This document shows, piece after piece, positions 15,277 to 24,552 of a stretch of 32,401 nt of DNA (within the stretch, counting starts at the first letter, position 1; each line of letters begins with the position of its first letter). Origin of the DNA: Haemophilus quentini. GTDB taxonomy: Bacteria > Pseudomonadota > Gammaproteobacteria > Enterobacterales > Pasteurellaceae. Where the stretch lies: contig MDJB01000018.1 in NCBI GenBank assembly GCA_001752465.1, positions 1 through 32,401 of the forward strand, in the 5' to 3' direction. A program made the position numbers and the translations under genes. The notes beneath the pieces were generated by a model that was not told the DNA's origin, made no database searches, and saw only the letters and a program-made list of their open reading frames with translations.

Positions 15277-15975
15277 TTATTTATCAATTTGATTTTTTAT
15301 TGCAAGGAGCAAGCCTAATCCTATAAATGCGCCTGGAGGCAGAATGAAAAGTAAAAAACTACTGTCTGTATGGTTAATATGGAGCGTTAAAAATTTCGCT
15401 TGTTCGCCAAATAGATTTTCAATGCCATCAAAAACTGTACCTTGCCCAATGATTTCACGCAATGCGCCAAGTACTGTCAAGCTAAGCGTCATTCCTAATC
15501 CCATTGAAAACCCATCCCAAACGGAATGGAGTAAGCTGTTTTTTGAGGCGAATGCTTCTGCTCGACCAATCACAATACAGTTGGTAACGATGAGTGGAAT
15601 AAAAATCCCAAGTGATTGATAAAGCGTATAGGTATAAGCATTCATTAAAAGTTGAACAACAGTTACTGTTGTCGCAATGATCATCACGTAGATTGGAATG
15701 CGGATTTCATTCGGAATATATTTACGGAAAAGCGAAATAACCGTATTTGTGCAAGTGAGCACAAGCATTGTCGCTAAACCTAAACCAAGTGCATTGGTGG
15801 CGGTGCTAGACACCGCTAACAGCGGACAGAGCCCGAGAAATTGGACAACCGCTGGATTATTTTTCCAAATTCCTTGAGCAAAGATTTCTTTCCACATGGA
15901 TTTTTGTTGATTTTCAACCGCACTTTCTATCTGTTCTTCTTCAAGTGCGGTATTTTTTTCAGTTAAATCTGTCAT
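15277..15975 (-). CDS. rnfE: Rnf electron transport complex subunit E
   Basis: 232 residues, an integral membrane subunit with about six helices. Typical motifs are [18 protein letters not shown] near the N-terminus and [17 protein letters not shown] in the middle; the RnfA paralogue in this window has matching [11 protein letters not shown] and [11 protein letters not shown]. These Cys residues bind the intramembrane [2Fe-2S] cluster shared with RnfA. The first about 25 residues ([18 protein letters not shown]) are a hydrophilic leader whose DNA holds two opposed uptake signals (15917-15925 and 15943-15951). The leader looks like a late addition and lengthens the protein at the N-terminus. 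It starts 1 nt after the rnfG stop. Confidence 0.95.
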   Translation of the reverse strand: MTDLTEKNTALEEEQIESAVENQQKSMWKEIFAQGIWKNNPAVVQFLGLCPLLAVSSTATNALGLGLATMLVLTCTNTVISLFRKYIPNEIRIPIYVMIIATTVTVVQLLMNAYTYTLYQSLGIFIPLIVTNCIVIGRAEAFASKNSLLHSVWDGFSMGLGMTLSLTVLGALREIIGQGTVFDGIENLFGEQAKFLTLHINHTDSSFLLFILPPGAFIGLGLLLAIKNQIDK

Positions 15976-15976
15976 A

Positions 15977-16600
15977 TTATTTCACTTGTGTTGAAAGCTG
16001 TTGTAACAAGGCTTGGTTATTTAGCATGATTAATGCTGATCGTTTAGTTTGATTCACCACTGCGCGAGGTGTAATAGTTGCACCAGAAAATTGATCAAAT
16101 TTTCCGCCATCTTTTTTTATCGTCCATTCGCTCAAATTATGCTCATTAATCGATTGATGAGTAAAATTTAGAATCCAGTTGGAAATACGGAGTTCAATTT
16201 TATCGCCTAAGCCAGGAGTCTCATGGTGTTCGATTACTCGTACACCTAATATTTCACCTTTCGGATCTAATCCCACAAGCAAACGAATATCGCCAGAATA
16301 GCCATCAGGTGCAGTGGTTTCATAGGCATAGGCAGAAATATTTCCATCTTTTTTCGCAAAATAAATTTTCTGAATGCCCACCAAATTTTTATCTTGAGGG
16401 ATAACCGCACTTTCTAGCAAATTATTATTGAAATAATCTTGTGGAATGACCTGTAAAAGTAATTCTCGTTGTTGTGCCGCCATCACCGCGTCAATTTTAT
16501 CTTTTGTTAGGAAAAAAATACCCGCAGAAATTGTTGTGCAGAGTAGGGCGACAAAGCCTAACAATATGCCGTAACGCGATGTGATTTTTACTGTACCCAT
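15977..16600 (-). CDS. rnfG: Rnf electron transport complex subunit G (covalent FMN)
   Basis: 207 residues from the ATG at 16600, which shares a base with the rnfD stop (TAATG); the upstream extension lies inside rnfD and is not used. One N-terminal TM helix (about residues 10-32) anchors a periplasmic FMN-binding domain. The flavinylation motif is [11 protein letters not shown], with Thr at residue 175 as the FMN attachment site (added by ApbE). GLGDKIE is the other conserved stretch. RnfG carries electrons on the periplasmic side of the Rnf complex, which couples NADH/ferredoxin redox reactions to Na+ or H+ movement. Confidence 0.95.
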   Translation of the reverse strand: MGTVKITSRYGILLGFVALLCTTISAGIFFLTKDKIDAVMAAQQRELLLQVIPQDYFNNNLLESAVIPQDKNLVGIQKIYFAKKDGNISAYAYETTAPDGYSGDIRLLVGLDPKGEILGVRVIEHHETPGLGDKIELRISNWILNFTHQSINEHNLSEWTIKKDGGKFDQFSGATITPRAVVNQTKRSALIMLNNQALLQQLSTQVK

Positions 16601-17676
16601 TATTTTTTCCCTTTTGTTGGATAACCAGATACTCGTGGACGCGTGTAATGATCGATAAGTGGAACGCAAATATTACTTAATAAAATTGCGAATGCTACAC
16701 CATCTGGAAAGTTTCCGTGATAGCGAATGAGATAGACAAATAACCCCACTAATGCGCCAAAAATAATTTTTCCTCGTGGTGTAATGGAAGCTGTGACAGG
16801 ATCTGTCGCAATAAAAAATGCGCCAAACATCATTGCGCCACTCACGAGTTGGCTAATCGCACTTAAATGCGTGAAGCCAGTAAAAGCGGTTGCAGTGGCT
16901 AAACAGAAAAAGGTGACAAGCATCGCCACTGGAATTTGCCAATGAATGACACGTTTTAAAATAAGGAAAATTCCGCCCGCTAAGAAAGCCACGTTGACTT
17001 GCCACCAGCCTTGAGCAAAGTCGGTTCCATTACCCATAAAAATCGGCAGTTTAATTAATTCATAAAAATCATTTAATTGAGTGTGACTTTTATAGAAAAT
17101 TTTTGCGCTATCCAAAGGTGTTGCTTGGGTGATGCCATCAATGTTATGTGTAAGTTGTGAAAGTGTAAATCCGTCAGTGGTTAAACCTGAAAATATTAAT
17201 GAAAACGCATCTGAAAAAGTCGGTGGTTCCTGTAATAAATTAATTGGTGGCATCCAAGTTGTCATTTGTAACGGAAATGAAATTAGAAGAATTACATAGC
17301 CAATCATCGCTGGATTGAATGGATTTTGTCCTAAGCCACCATAAACCTGTTTACCTAATAAAACTGCACAAAGTGTTCCAATGATGATGACCCAATAAGG
17401 TGCATAAGGTGGAATAGCCATTGCCAAAATTAAAGCAGTCAGGGATATGCTGAAATCTGAAAGATAATTTAATGGCTTTTTACCGCGTAATTTTATTGCA
17501 ATAAATTCCGCAATGATTGCTGTACCAATGGCTAATACAGATTGAAACACCACGCCAAACCCAAAATAGTAAATTTGCGTGAAAAAAGCTGGCATCATTG
17601 CCAACATTACCCAAAGCATAATACGCGCAGTGAGTTTCCCCGAATGAGTATGAGGAGAGCTAACCATTTTAAACAT
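16600..17676 (-). CDS. rnfD: Rnf electron transport complex subunit D (covalent FMN, membrane)
   Basis: 358 residues with about 9 to 10 membrane helices, RnfD/NqrB family. Conserved stretches include [10 protein letters not shown] and [17 protein letters not shown]. The FMN-attachment region is [10 protein letters not shown] around residues 180-189, with Thr186 in the position of the flavinylated Thr; the usual SGAT reads TQAT here. It starts 4 nt after rnfC with CAGGAAT upstream and overlaps rnfG by one base. It forms the ion-conducting membrane core with the other subunits. Confidence 0.95.
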   Translation of the reverse strand: MFKMVSSPHTHSGKLTARIMLWVMLAMMPAFFTQIYYFGFGVVFQSVLAIGTAIIAEFIAIKLRGKKPLNYLSDFSISLTALILAMAIPPYAPYWVIIIGTLCAVLLGKQVYGGLGQNPFNPAMIGYVILLISFPLQMTTWMPPINLLQEPPTFSDAFSLIFSGLTTDGFTLSQLTHNIDGITQATPLDSAKIFYKSHTQLNDFYELIKLPIFMGNGTDFAQGWWQVNVAFLAGGIFLILKRVIHWQIPVAMLVTFFCLATATAFTGFTHLSAISQLVSGAMMFGAFFIATDPVTASITPRGKIIFGALVGLFVYLIRYHGNFPDGVAFAILLSNICVPLIDHYTRPRVSGYPTKGKK

Positions 17677-17680
17677 TATT

Positions 17681-20050
17681 TTATTCCTGATTATTTTCTA
17701 ATGTTGCTTGTGTTTTTGCCAATTTCTTTGCTTTTGCTCGAGCAATAGCCGCGGCTACGGCTGCTTTTTTCGGATCGAGTGCGGTTGGATTTTCTTCTGT
17801 TTTTTCTACCGCACTTTCTAAGGCTTGAGTGCTTGGAACTGATTCTGTTGTTCCTGCTTGCGCAAGTTTTTTCGCTTTTGCACGGGCAATCGCTGCAGCT
17901 ACCGCTGCTTTTTTCGGATCAAGTGCGGTTGAATTTTCGTCTGTTTTTTCTACCGCACTTTCTACGGTTTGAGTATTTGAGACTGATTCAGAGGTTTCAT
18001 TTGCTTGTGCAAGTTTTTTCGCTTTTGCACGGGCAATTGCTGCAGCTACCGCCGCTTTTTTTGGATCAAGTGCGGTTGAATTTTCTTCTGTTTTTTCTAC
18101 CGCACTTTCTAAGGCTTGAGTGCTTGGAACTGATTCTGTTGTTCCTGCTTGCGCAAGTTTTTTCGCTTTTGCACGGGCAATCGCTGCAGCTACCGATGCT
18201 TTTTTCGGATCAAGTGCGGTTGAATTTTCGTCTGTTTTTTCTACCGCACTTTCTACGGTTTGAGTATTTGAGACTGATTCAGCGGTTTCATTTGCTTGTG
18301 CAAGTTTTTTCGCTTTTGCTCGAGCAAGTGCGGCTGCAACTGCTGCTTTTTTCGCATCGGTTGGTTGAGTTTGTTGTTCTTGGTTTTCAACTTGAGATTC
18401 CGCTTGCTGACGAGCCAGACGACGAGCTTTACGTTGTGCCATTAAATCAGCGTTATCAGGTAAAACTTCCCCTTTTTCTGAGGTAATCGTTTTAACTTGT
18501 TTTGATTCTGTTTCATTGGCTTTTTTCGCTTTCAAGCGTTCTAGTGCTGCTTTAACAGGATCTTCACCTTTGGTTTGCGCTAATTCTTCTCGACGTGCTT
18601 CTGCTGCACGTTGTGAACGTGCTTTACGCTCTTGTTCTTCACGTTCCATTCGCGCTTGTTTGGCTTCAAAGCGAATTTTGGCTTCATCCGATTTTTTCTG
18701 TTTTTCTTTGATTTGCCAAATTTTTGCTTTTTCTTGGCGGAAATACTGAATCAGCGGAATATGGCTTGGGCATACGTAGGCACAAATCCCACACTCGATA
18801 CAATCTTTGAGGGCGTATTCTTCCGATTTTTTGTGATCTTCACTACGCGCAAACCAGTAGAGTTGCTGTGGCATCAAGTTGACTGGGCAGGCATCAGAAC
18901 AGCTAGAACAGCGAATACAAGCCTGTTCAGGCTCTGGTTCTGCATATTCAAAATAGTCTGGTGCAAGCAAGCAGTTGACAATTTTTGTCACTGGTGCATT
19001 GAGGTTTGAAAGTTCCAATCCCATCATTGGGCCACCCGCAAACACTGGATAACGTTCATCAAATTGATAACCCGCGTGCGTCAATACTTGAGAAATTGGT
19101 GTACCAAGTCGAACCCAATAATTACCTTTTTCAGGAATTTTATCACCAGTAAGGGTGACCACTCGTTCAATTAAAGGTTCGTCATTTATCACCGCTCTTT
19201 TAATTGCAAAGGCTGTACCAACATTATGCATCAGTACGCCAATACTAGAAGAACGTGCACCACTTGGCACTTCTATTCCTGTAAGCAAATAAATAAGCTG
19301 TTTTGCGGCACCCGAAGGATATTTTGTTGGAATCACTCGAATGCTAATGTCATTTGCTCCCTGTAGCGCTTTGCGGATTGCCTCTATTGCTTCAGGTTTG
19401 TTATCTTCAATGGCAATGACTACGTTTTCAGGTCGTAGGATATAGCGCAAAATACGAATGCCTTCAATGATTTCATCGGCTCGTTCACGAATAAGACGAT
19501 CATCACAAGTAATATAAGGCTCACATTCTGCACCATTGATAATTAAGAGTTTAACTTTTTTCTCTGCTGATTGAATTTTAGCGGCAGTCGGAAATACTGC
19601 ACCGCCCAAGCCAGCTATACCCGCTTGATAGATTTTGTTAATGAGTTGTTCCGGCGAGAGTGTCAAAAAATCATCAATAAGATTACGCGCTAGCCATTGA
19701 TCTAAGCCATCTGCTTGCAAATGAATTGCTGGTTCATCAAGACCTGACGGATGTGCAGCGACATAAGGTTTAATCGATTTGATTGTGCCTGAAGTTGGCG
19801 CATGAACGGGTAGCATACGCAAGCCATCGCCTTGCGTTAAAGGTTGACCTTTTAATACGTAATCGCCTTCCTTTACTAAAAGGTTACCTATTGTTCCTGC
19901 GTGCTGTTTAAGAGGAATGTAAAAATCCGTGATTAAAGGGTGATGACGTAATGGTTGTGAATTAGATTGTGATTTCATTTCAGGCGGGTGAATGCCACCT
20001 TTGAAATCCCATAATTTACCGGAATTGAAACGAGATAATACGTCCGCCAT
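17681..20050 (-). CDS. rnfC: Rnf electron transport complex subunit C with long USS-repeat tail
   Basis: 789 residues, longer than minimal RnfC because of its tail. The N-terminal Rnf/Nqr domain has GGIHPPEMK and a sandwich-hybrid-like part. The NADH/FMN-binding region resembles the complex I 51-kDa subunit ([25 protein letters not shown]). Two [4Fe-4S] motifs follow: [12 protein letters not shown] (about residue 378) and [12 protein letters not shown] (about 416). Next is a charged coiled coil (about 440-520), then from about 565 to the end a tandem array with [18 protein letters not shown] units separated by acidic linkers, in 48 to 49-residue periods. RnfC is the cytoplasmic NADH-interacting subunit. 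The start codon follows the rnfB stop directly (TAAATG). The tail is variable in the family and dispensable-looking. Confidence 0.95.
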   Translation of the reverse strand: MADVLSRFNSGKLWDFKGGIHPPEMKSQSNSQPLRHHPLITDFYIPLKQHAGTIGNLLVKEGDYVLKGQPLTQGDGLRMLPVHAPTSGTIKSIKPYVAAHPSGLDEPAIHLQADGLDQWLARNLIDDFLTLSPEQLINKIYQAGIAGLGGAVFPTAAKIQSAEKKVKLLIINGAECEPYITCDDRLIRERADEIIEGIRILRYILRPENVVIAIEDNKPEAIEAIRKALQGANDISIRVIPTKYPSGAAKQLIYLLTGIEVPSGARSSSIGVLMHNVGTAFAIKRAVINDEPLIERVVTLTGDKIPEKGNYWVRLGTPISQVLTHAGYQFDERYPVFAGGPMMGLELSNLNAPVTKIVNCLLAPDYFEYAEPEPEQACIRCSSCSDACPVNLMPQQLYWFARSEDHKKSEEYALKDCIECGICAYVCPSHIPLIQYFRQEKAKIWQIKEKQKKSDEAKIRFEAKQARMEREEQERKARSQRAAEARREELAQTKGEDPVKAALERLKAKKANETESKQVKTITSEKGEVLPDNADLMAQRKARRLARQQAESQVENQEQQTQPTDAKKAAVAAALARAKAKKLAQANETAESVSNTQTVESAVEKTDENSTALDPKKASVAAAIARAKAKKLAQAGTTESVPSTQALESAVEKTEENSTALDPKKAAVAAAIARAKAKKLAQANETSESVSNTQTVESAVEKTDENSTALDPKKAAVAAAIARAKAKKLAQAGTTESVPSTQALESAVEKTEENPTALDPKKAAVAAAIARAKAKKLAKTQATLENNQE
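17684..18360 (-). repeat. in-frame tandem repeat of 144/147 bp in rnfC, each unit carrying opposed uptake signals
   Basis: Five copies of an Ala/Lys-rich 18-residue helix unit are joined by four linkers of two types alternating (type A with [20 protein letters not shown], type B with [19 protein letters not shown]). This gives an A-B-A-B higher-order structure with a 291-bp superrepeat. Each linker encodes ESAVEK and [10 protein letters not shown], in which GTGCGGT and ACCGCACTT uptake signals are embedded in opposite orientation. Exact USS are at 17808-17816, 17921-17929, 17952-17960, 18068-18076, 18099-18107, 18212-18220 and 18243-18251. One-mismatch copies are at 17777-17785 and 18326-18334. 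Confidence 0.92.
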
Positions 20051-20632
20051 TTATTCCCCCACAACCAATTTTTTCTCAGTACCATTTACATTCATTACTG
20101 GAATGACTAATTTTGCATCAAACTTCCAAACCCAATTATCGATATTTTTTTTCACGGGAATCATTGAGATACAATCTGTCGGGCAGGGCGCAACGCAAAG
20201 TTCACAACCAGTACAGAGATCTGGAATGATCGTATGCATGAATTTATTTGTACCAATAATGGCATCAACAGGACAGGCTTGGATACATTTCGTGCAGCCA
20301 ATACACATATTTTCATCAATAAAAGCGACTTTCTCGATAGGTTCTTCTACGCCGTCCATAGCAGGCACATCAACACCTAAAATCTCTGCAATTTTTACAA
20401 TGGTAGGGTGACCGCCAGGAATACATTTTGTGATTTCATCTCCATTGCAAATAGCTTCAGCATAGGGTTTGCAGCCTGGATAACCACATTGTCCGCATTG
20501 GCTTTGTGGCAAAATAGAGTCGATTTTTTCCACAATGGGATCAGCTTCAACTTTGAGTTTAAGTGAAGCAAAGCCCAAAATCGCACCGAAAATTAAAGCG
20601 AGTAAAGTGATTACGATGAATAGAAGGGTCAT
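20051..20632 (-). CDS. rnfB: Rnf electron transport complex subunit B (ferredoxin-like)
   Basis: 193 residues. An N-terminal membrane anchor (about residues 2-24) is followed by a four-Cys [4Fe-4S] domain ([17 protein letters not shown], about 47-63) and two ferredoxin-type clusters, [16 protein letters not shown] (about 112-127) and [16 protein letters not shown] (about 142-157). RnfB accepts or donates electrons on the cytoplasmic side and links to ferredoxin. Its ATG shares a base with the stop of a 27-codon ORF (TAATG), and its ribosome site (AGGA, AAGAAAG) lies inside that ORF, so translation of the two would be coupled. Confidence 0.96.
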   Translation of the reverse strand: MTLLFIVITLLALIFGAILGFASLKLKVEADPIVEKIDSILPQSQCGQCGYPGCKPYAEAICNGDEITKCIPGGHPTIVKIAEILGVDVPAMDGVEEPIEKVAFIDENMCIGCTKCIQACPVDAIIGTNKFMHTIIPDLCTGCELCVAPCPTDCISMIPVKKNIDNWVWKFDAKLVIPVMNVNGTEKKLVVGE

Positions 20633-20715
20633 TATTTCTTTCTTTTTCCTGAAAAATATTGAGAGAACCCAATAAATAAAATCAAAATGGTAATAGCCAT
20701 TAAAAGATAGATCAT
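20632..20715 (-). CDS. putative 27-residue single-pass membrane microprotein between rnfA and rnfB
   Basis: An ATG at 20715, 4 nt after the rnfA stop, opens 27 codons ending in a TAA whose last base is the A of the rnfB ATG. The product starts [20 protein letters not shown] and ends FSGKRKK: about 17 consecutive hydrophobic residues then a basic tail. That suits a single helix with the C-terminus in the cytoplasm by the positive-inside rule. It fills the otherwise unexplained gap between two genes of an operon whose other junctions are all within a few bases. Its ribosome site is weak. I know of no described protein here; it may be a small subunit, assembly factor or a translational coupler, or non-coding. 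Confidence 0.55.
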   Translation of the reverse strand: MIYLLMAITILILFIGFSQYFSGKRKK

Positions 20716-20719
20716 TTTA

Positions 20720-21355
<636 letters not shown>

Positions 21356-21413
21356 TAGAAAATTTGGGGTAGGAGAAAGAGAAAATTGAGATTTTCACGT
21401 TTTATTAGATATG

Positions 21414-21453
21414 AATAAAAAACGCAGCTAATCATTTAAACTATTAGCTGCGT
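21414..21453 (-). terminator. terminator of the OmpA-like lipoprotein gene
   Basis: ACGCAGCTAAT (21422-21432) and ATTAGCTGCGT (21443-21453) form an 11-bp stem. On the minus strand it is followed by TTTTTTATT. It separates the lipoprotein gene from the rnf promoter. Confidence 0.85.
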
Positions 21454-21519
21454 AATATTTGAATAATGATACTCAACTTGACTTATGTGAGTAGCGTACT
21501 GTTTGAAGTTCAATATCAA

Positions 21520-22371
21520 TTATTTTTGATATAGTTTTGTTGGACCTTGAGTACCACCGTTAGATTTTCCACCTTCTTGTAGTTTTAATTCAGAACCAGA
21601 GGCAGTGATCTCAACACGACGATTAGGACGTAAACAATCTTTTAACGCTTGTCCATTAACACCCTCACAAGCTTTCACTTGCGGATTTTTACCATAGCCC
21701 ACAGCAGTAATCAGAGAATTCACACCATCTTCAACTAAACGAGCTTTAACGGTATTTGCACGACGTTGAGATAGATCCAAATTGTAAGCATCAGAACCTA
21801 AACGGTCTGTATAACCAGCAACCTTAACTTCTTTAGCTCCAGTAGATTTTAATTGAGATGCAACACTATCAACTACCTTCTTCCCCTGAGCTGTTAAAGT
21901 ATCTTTGTTAAAATCAAATAAGAAGTCGCCACTCAAATTGAATGCTGAATTTCCGTTACAACCGTTTGGATACCAGAAGAAACTTTGCGCATTATGATTT
22001 TTGTCAAATAATACTTTATATTGACAAATTTTATGGGTGCCGTTTTCACGATAATTGAATACATAATCCCATTCAGACACGCCATACAACCCTTCTGTAA
22101 AATGTGGATTACTAATTAATTGGCGAATTTGGTCTTTGTTCATACCATTTTCAATCATGCGTACGTTATCCCAATTTGGCCAACTACCGAATTGGCTACC
22201 ATCGTGGTTGAAGGTCGCAGAATCAATTTTAGGCCATACTAATTGAGGTACTTGTTCACCATTTACGTCTTTATATTCTGGAGTGCCTGCGTCAGTCACT
22301 TTGCTTAAGTTGCCACAAGCTGCAGCAGTTGCGATAGCAACTGTTGATAATAAAATACGAGATAATTTCAT
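21520..22371 (-). CDS. outer-membrane lipoprotein with BamE-like and OmpA C-terminal domains
   Basis: 283 residues. The N-terminus is a signal peptide ending in TAAACGN, with Cys19 a likely lipidation site (the lipobox is Ala-rich rather than Leu-led). Residues about 65-140 resemble a BamE/SmpA/OmlA fold (MIENGMNKDQIRQLISNPHF, then EWDYVFNYRENG). Residues about 145-260 are an OmpA-type peptidoglycan-binding domain: FDFNKDTLTAQGKK, VAGYTDRLGSDAYNLDLSQR with the conserved Asp and Arg, and RPNRRVEI. A probable disulfide loop pairs Cys in KACEGVNGQALKDCLR. It would tether the outer membrane to the cell wall. It is neither Pal nor P5 by layout. It stands alone with its own terminator between rnfA and sohB. 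Confidence 0.85.
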   Translation of the reverse strand: MKLSRILLSTVAIATAAACGNLSKVTDAGTPEYKDVNGEQVPQLVWPKIDSATFNHDGSQFGSWPNWDNVRMIENGMNKDQIRQLISNPHFTEGLYGVSEWDYVFNYRENGTHKICQYKVLFDKNHNAQSFFWYPNGCNGNSAFNLSGDFLFDFNKDTLTAQGKKVVDSVASQLKSTGAKEVKVAGYTDRLGSDAYNLDLSQRRANTVKARLVEDGVNSLITAVGYGKNPQVKACEGVNGQALKDCLRPNRRVEITASGSELKLQEGGKSNGGTQGPTKLYQK

Positions 22372-22548
22372 TGGTTTTACCTTTTATTTGTTAGAAACCC
22401 TAAAAGGGCATAACTAAACTTTACGAATTAAATATAACAAAACTGTTAAAGTTTCGAGCGCATATACTAATGGCAAAAAATCGCCTTGTAAATAATAAAA
22501 TCAGTAAATTAGCCCTCTTTTTGTAAAGGAATGTAAAGATATCTATAT

Positions 22549-23610
22549 TTAATGTATAAAATCATTTGCTCGCTTTGTAGTATAACGATGAACAATATTT
22601 ACCGCACTTTCTTCAGCTTGATGACCTAATTTTTTTATCAAGGATTTTTTCAAGCGGTACTTCACGCTTACTACATCTTTTTCTTTCATTTTTTCTAAAA
22701 TTAAATCATCACTGGTTGAAATTTCATCGACTAATTTCAAGTCGATAGCTTGTTGGCCAAACCAATGTTCCCCTGTCGCAATTTTATCAATATCTACACA
22801 AGGGCGATTTTGTGAGACAAATTGTTTGAATAATTGATGTGTTTCTTCCAACTCTTGTTGAAATTTTTGTTTGCCTTTTTCGGTATTCTCACCTAATACA
22901 GTTACTGTGCGCTTAAATTCACCCGCTGTCATCACATCCACATCAACATCATGTTTTTTCAATAAACGATGAACATTTGGGATTTGTGCTACGACGCCGA
23001 TAGAACCAATAACAGCAAAAGGCGCAGATACAATTTTATCTGCTACACAAGCCATCATATAACCGCCACTTGCCGCGACTTTATCTACAGCGATGGTTAA
23101 TTTTATGCCTTTTTGTTTCAAACGAGACAACTGAGAGGCTGCAAACCCATAATCATGAACAATACCGCCCGGGCTTTCTAAACGTAATAATACTTCGTCT
23201 TCTGATTTTGCTACCTTTAAGATGGCTGAAATTTCTTCTCGAAGTGCGGTCGTTTCTGATGCTGAAATATCACCATGAAAATCTAAGACATACACACAGC
23301 TTTTCTTTTCGTCATCTAAGGTTTCACCTTTTTTTAATTTCTCTTTACGTTTTTTTGCCTTTTGTTTTTCAGCTTTTTTCTCTGCTTTAGCTTGCTGTTT
23401 TAGCTCTTCTTCTGAAAGATTAAAATCACGCAATAGACGAACTTGATGATCAAATTCTTCAGATAAATCTTTAATTTCTAATTCCCCTATTTTAGATTTG
23501 TTATGTTGACGATAAGAAATCACCAAACCAACAATAGCAAGAATGAGTAATAAAATTGTCAAAATTTCCAGAATAAAAATTCCATAGCCAGTTAAAATAT
23601 CGTTTAACAT
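22549..23610 (-). CDS. sohB: SohB, inner-membrane serine protease of the S49 (SppA) family
   Basis: 353 residues from the ATG at 23610, which has AGGAG upstream; the longer ORF to 23682 is rejected. One N-terminal TM helix (about residues 9-33) is followed by a charged Lys-rich linker and the S49 domain. The catalytic Ser is in VDKVAASGGYMMACVAD, and the following stretch PFAVIGSIGVVAQIPN is diagnostic. The general-base Lys is likely in the later conserved part, as in SppA/SohB. It is a multicopy suppressor of degP loss in E. coli; natural substrates are unknown. An uptake signal is inside the gene near 22600. Confidence 0.95.
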   Translation of the reverse strand: MLNDILTGYGIFILEILTILLLILAIVGLVISYRQHNKSKIGELEIKDLSEEFDHQVRLLRDFNLSEEELKQQAKAEKKAEKQKAKKRKEKLKKGETLDDEKKSCVYVLDFHGDISASETTALREEISAILKVAKSEDEVLLRLESPGGIVHDYGFAASQLSRLKQKGIKLTIAVDKVAASGGYMMACVADKIVSAPFAVIGSIGVVAQIPNVHRLLKKHDVDVDVMTAGEFKRTVTVLGENTEKGKQKFQQELEETHQLFKQFVSQNRPCVDIDKIATGEHWFGQQAIDLKLVDEISTSDDLILEKMKEKDVVSVKYRLKKSLIKKLGHQAEESAVNIVHRYTTKRANDFIH

Positions 23611-23817
23611 TGTTACTCCTATTGATATTTTATAGATTACATTGTGCTTGATACTAGTCGTGATTAGTCTAGACATCAGCATAATAAAATATTGTGACTA
23701 TTTGTGCTATTACAACAAAGATTTTTTAAACTAATTCTTACTTTTTTTATTTTCATTTCTGCTGATTTAGCATAGCATAAGGAACGATTTCATTTTCATT
23801 TATAAAAAGGAGTAATT

Positions 23818-24486
23818 ATGAAATTACGTGCTGTTGTATTAGGTCTTGCAACATTATGTGCTAGCACAGCGACTTTTGCTGGCATGGTTTCTACTTCATC
23901 TAACCTTGAGCTTTTAGCCATTGATGGTCAAAAGGCATCTAAATCTCTTGCGAAGGATGCTAAAACCTTTGCTGTGAATGACACTCAAAACCATCAGGTT
24001 GTTGTTCGTTTAAGTGAAATTATTGGTTCTGGATCTAATCAAACTCTTTTTGAATCTAACCCAGTAATCGTCACATTCCAAGGTAATGCTGAGGATCTTG
24101 TTATTTCGGCGCCAGCTATTCGTGGTCATTCAGAAGGTGATAAATTCAATGAAATGCCAAGCATTATCGTAAAAACAAAATCTGGTAATACGCTTTCAGC
24201 AAAAGTGGATGTGTTAAAACAAGAAGGTTTATTCCCAAGTGCTAATGTGGTGAATGATCTTGCTGAATATAATGCGTCTGGTGCAACTGCATCTGTTGCT
24301 GCATTTGCTACAACCACAGCTGCTAGTCCAATGGTCGCTACTCCAGCAAGCAATGCAAAAGCGAATAAAGGTAAAGTGGTTGTTCAAGGTGAAAACATTG
24401 CAGAACAACAGCTTCAATATTGGTTCCAACAAGCTGATAAAGAAACTCAAACACGTTTCTTAAATTGGGCAAAATCCCATAAATAA
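23818..24486 (+). CDS. DUF2057 (UPF0319, YccT-like) exported protein
   Basis: 222 residues with a Sec signal peptide (LCASTATFA-GM, cleavage near residue 22). The body fits the DUF2057 family, with motifs such as NLELLAIDGQKA and VVRLSEIIGSGSN. The C-terminal region ends EQQLQYWFQQADKETQTRFL, the conserved end of the family. An Ala/Thr-rich stretch (about 155-185) looks like a linker. The function is unknown; E. coli YccT has been tied to curli regulation. The gene has AAAGGAG before its ATG and a terminator after it. Confidence 0.88.
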   Translation: MKLRAVVLGLATLCASTATFAGMVSTSSNLELLAIDGQKASKSLAKDAKTFAVNDTQNHQVVVRLSEIIGSGSNQTLFESNPVIVTFQGNAEDLVISAPAIRGHSEGDKFNEMPSIIVKTKSGNTLSAKVDVLKQEGLFPSANVVNDLAEYNASGATASVAAFATTTAASPMVATPASNAKANKGKVVVQGENIAEQQLQYWFQQADKETQTRFLNWAKSHK

Positions 24487-24505
24487 TTACCGCACTTTAT
24501 ACATA

Positions 24506-24536
24506 AAAAGTGAGCCTTGTTGCTCACTTTTCTATT
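24506..24536 (+). terminator. terminator after the DUF2057 gene
   Basis: AAAAGTGAGC (24506-24515) pairs with GCTCACTTTT (24522-24531), loop CTTGTT, followed by CTATTTT. It lies between the DUF2057 and yccS-like genes, which limits readthrough. Confidence 0.8.
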
Positions 24537-24552
24537 TTGATAAGGATTTGAA

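Noticed and set aside
15276-15287. TTG start giving four extra residues to Nth
   Set aside because: It would overlap rnfE and has no better ribosome site than the ATG one base after the rnfE stop.
17684-18360. CRISPR-like array
   Set aside because: Repeats are long, contiguous, in frame and protein-coding, with no unique spacers.
17779-18486. 235-codon Leu/Phe-rich plus-strand ORF
   Set aside because: It is antisense to the rnfC repeat; its own repetitiveness mirrors the 144/147-bp repeat and it has no ribosome site or family resemblance.
22372-22548. Promoter or small RNA between sohB and the OmpA-like gene
   Set aside because: Several AT-rich -10-like hexamers exist but none with a convincing -35, and no stable hairpin was seen.
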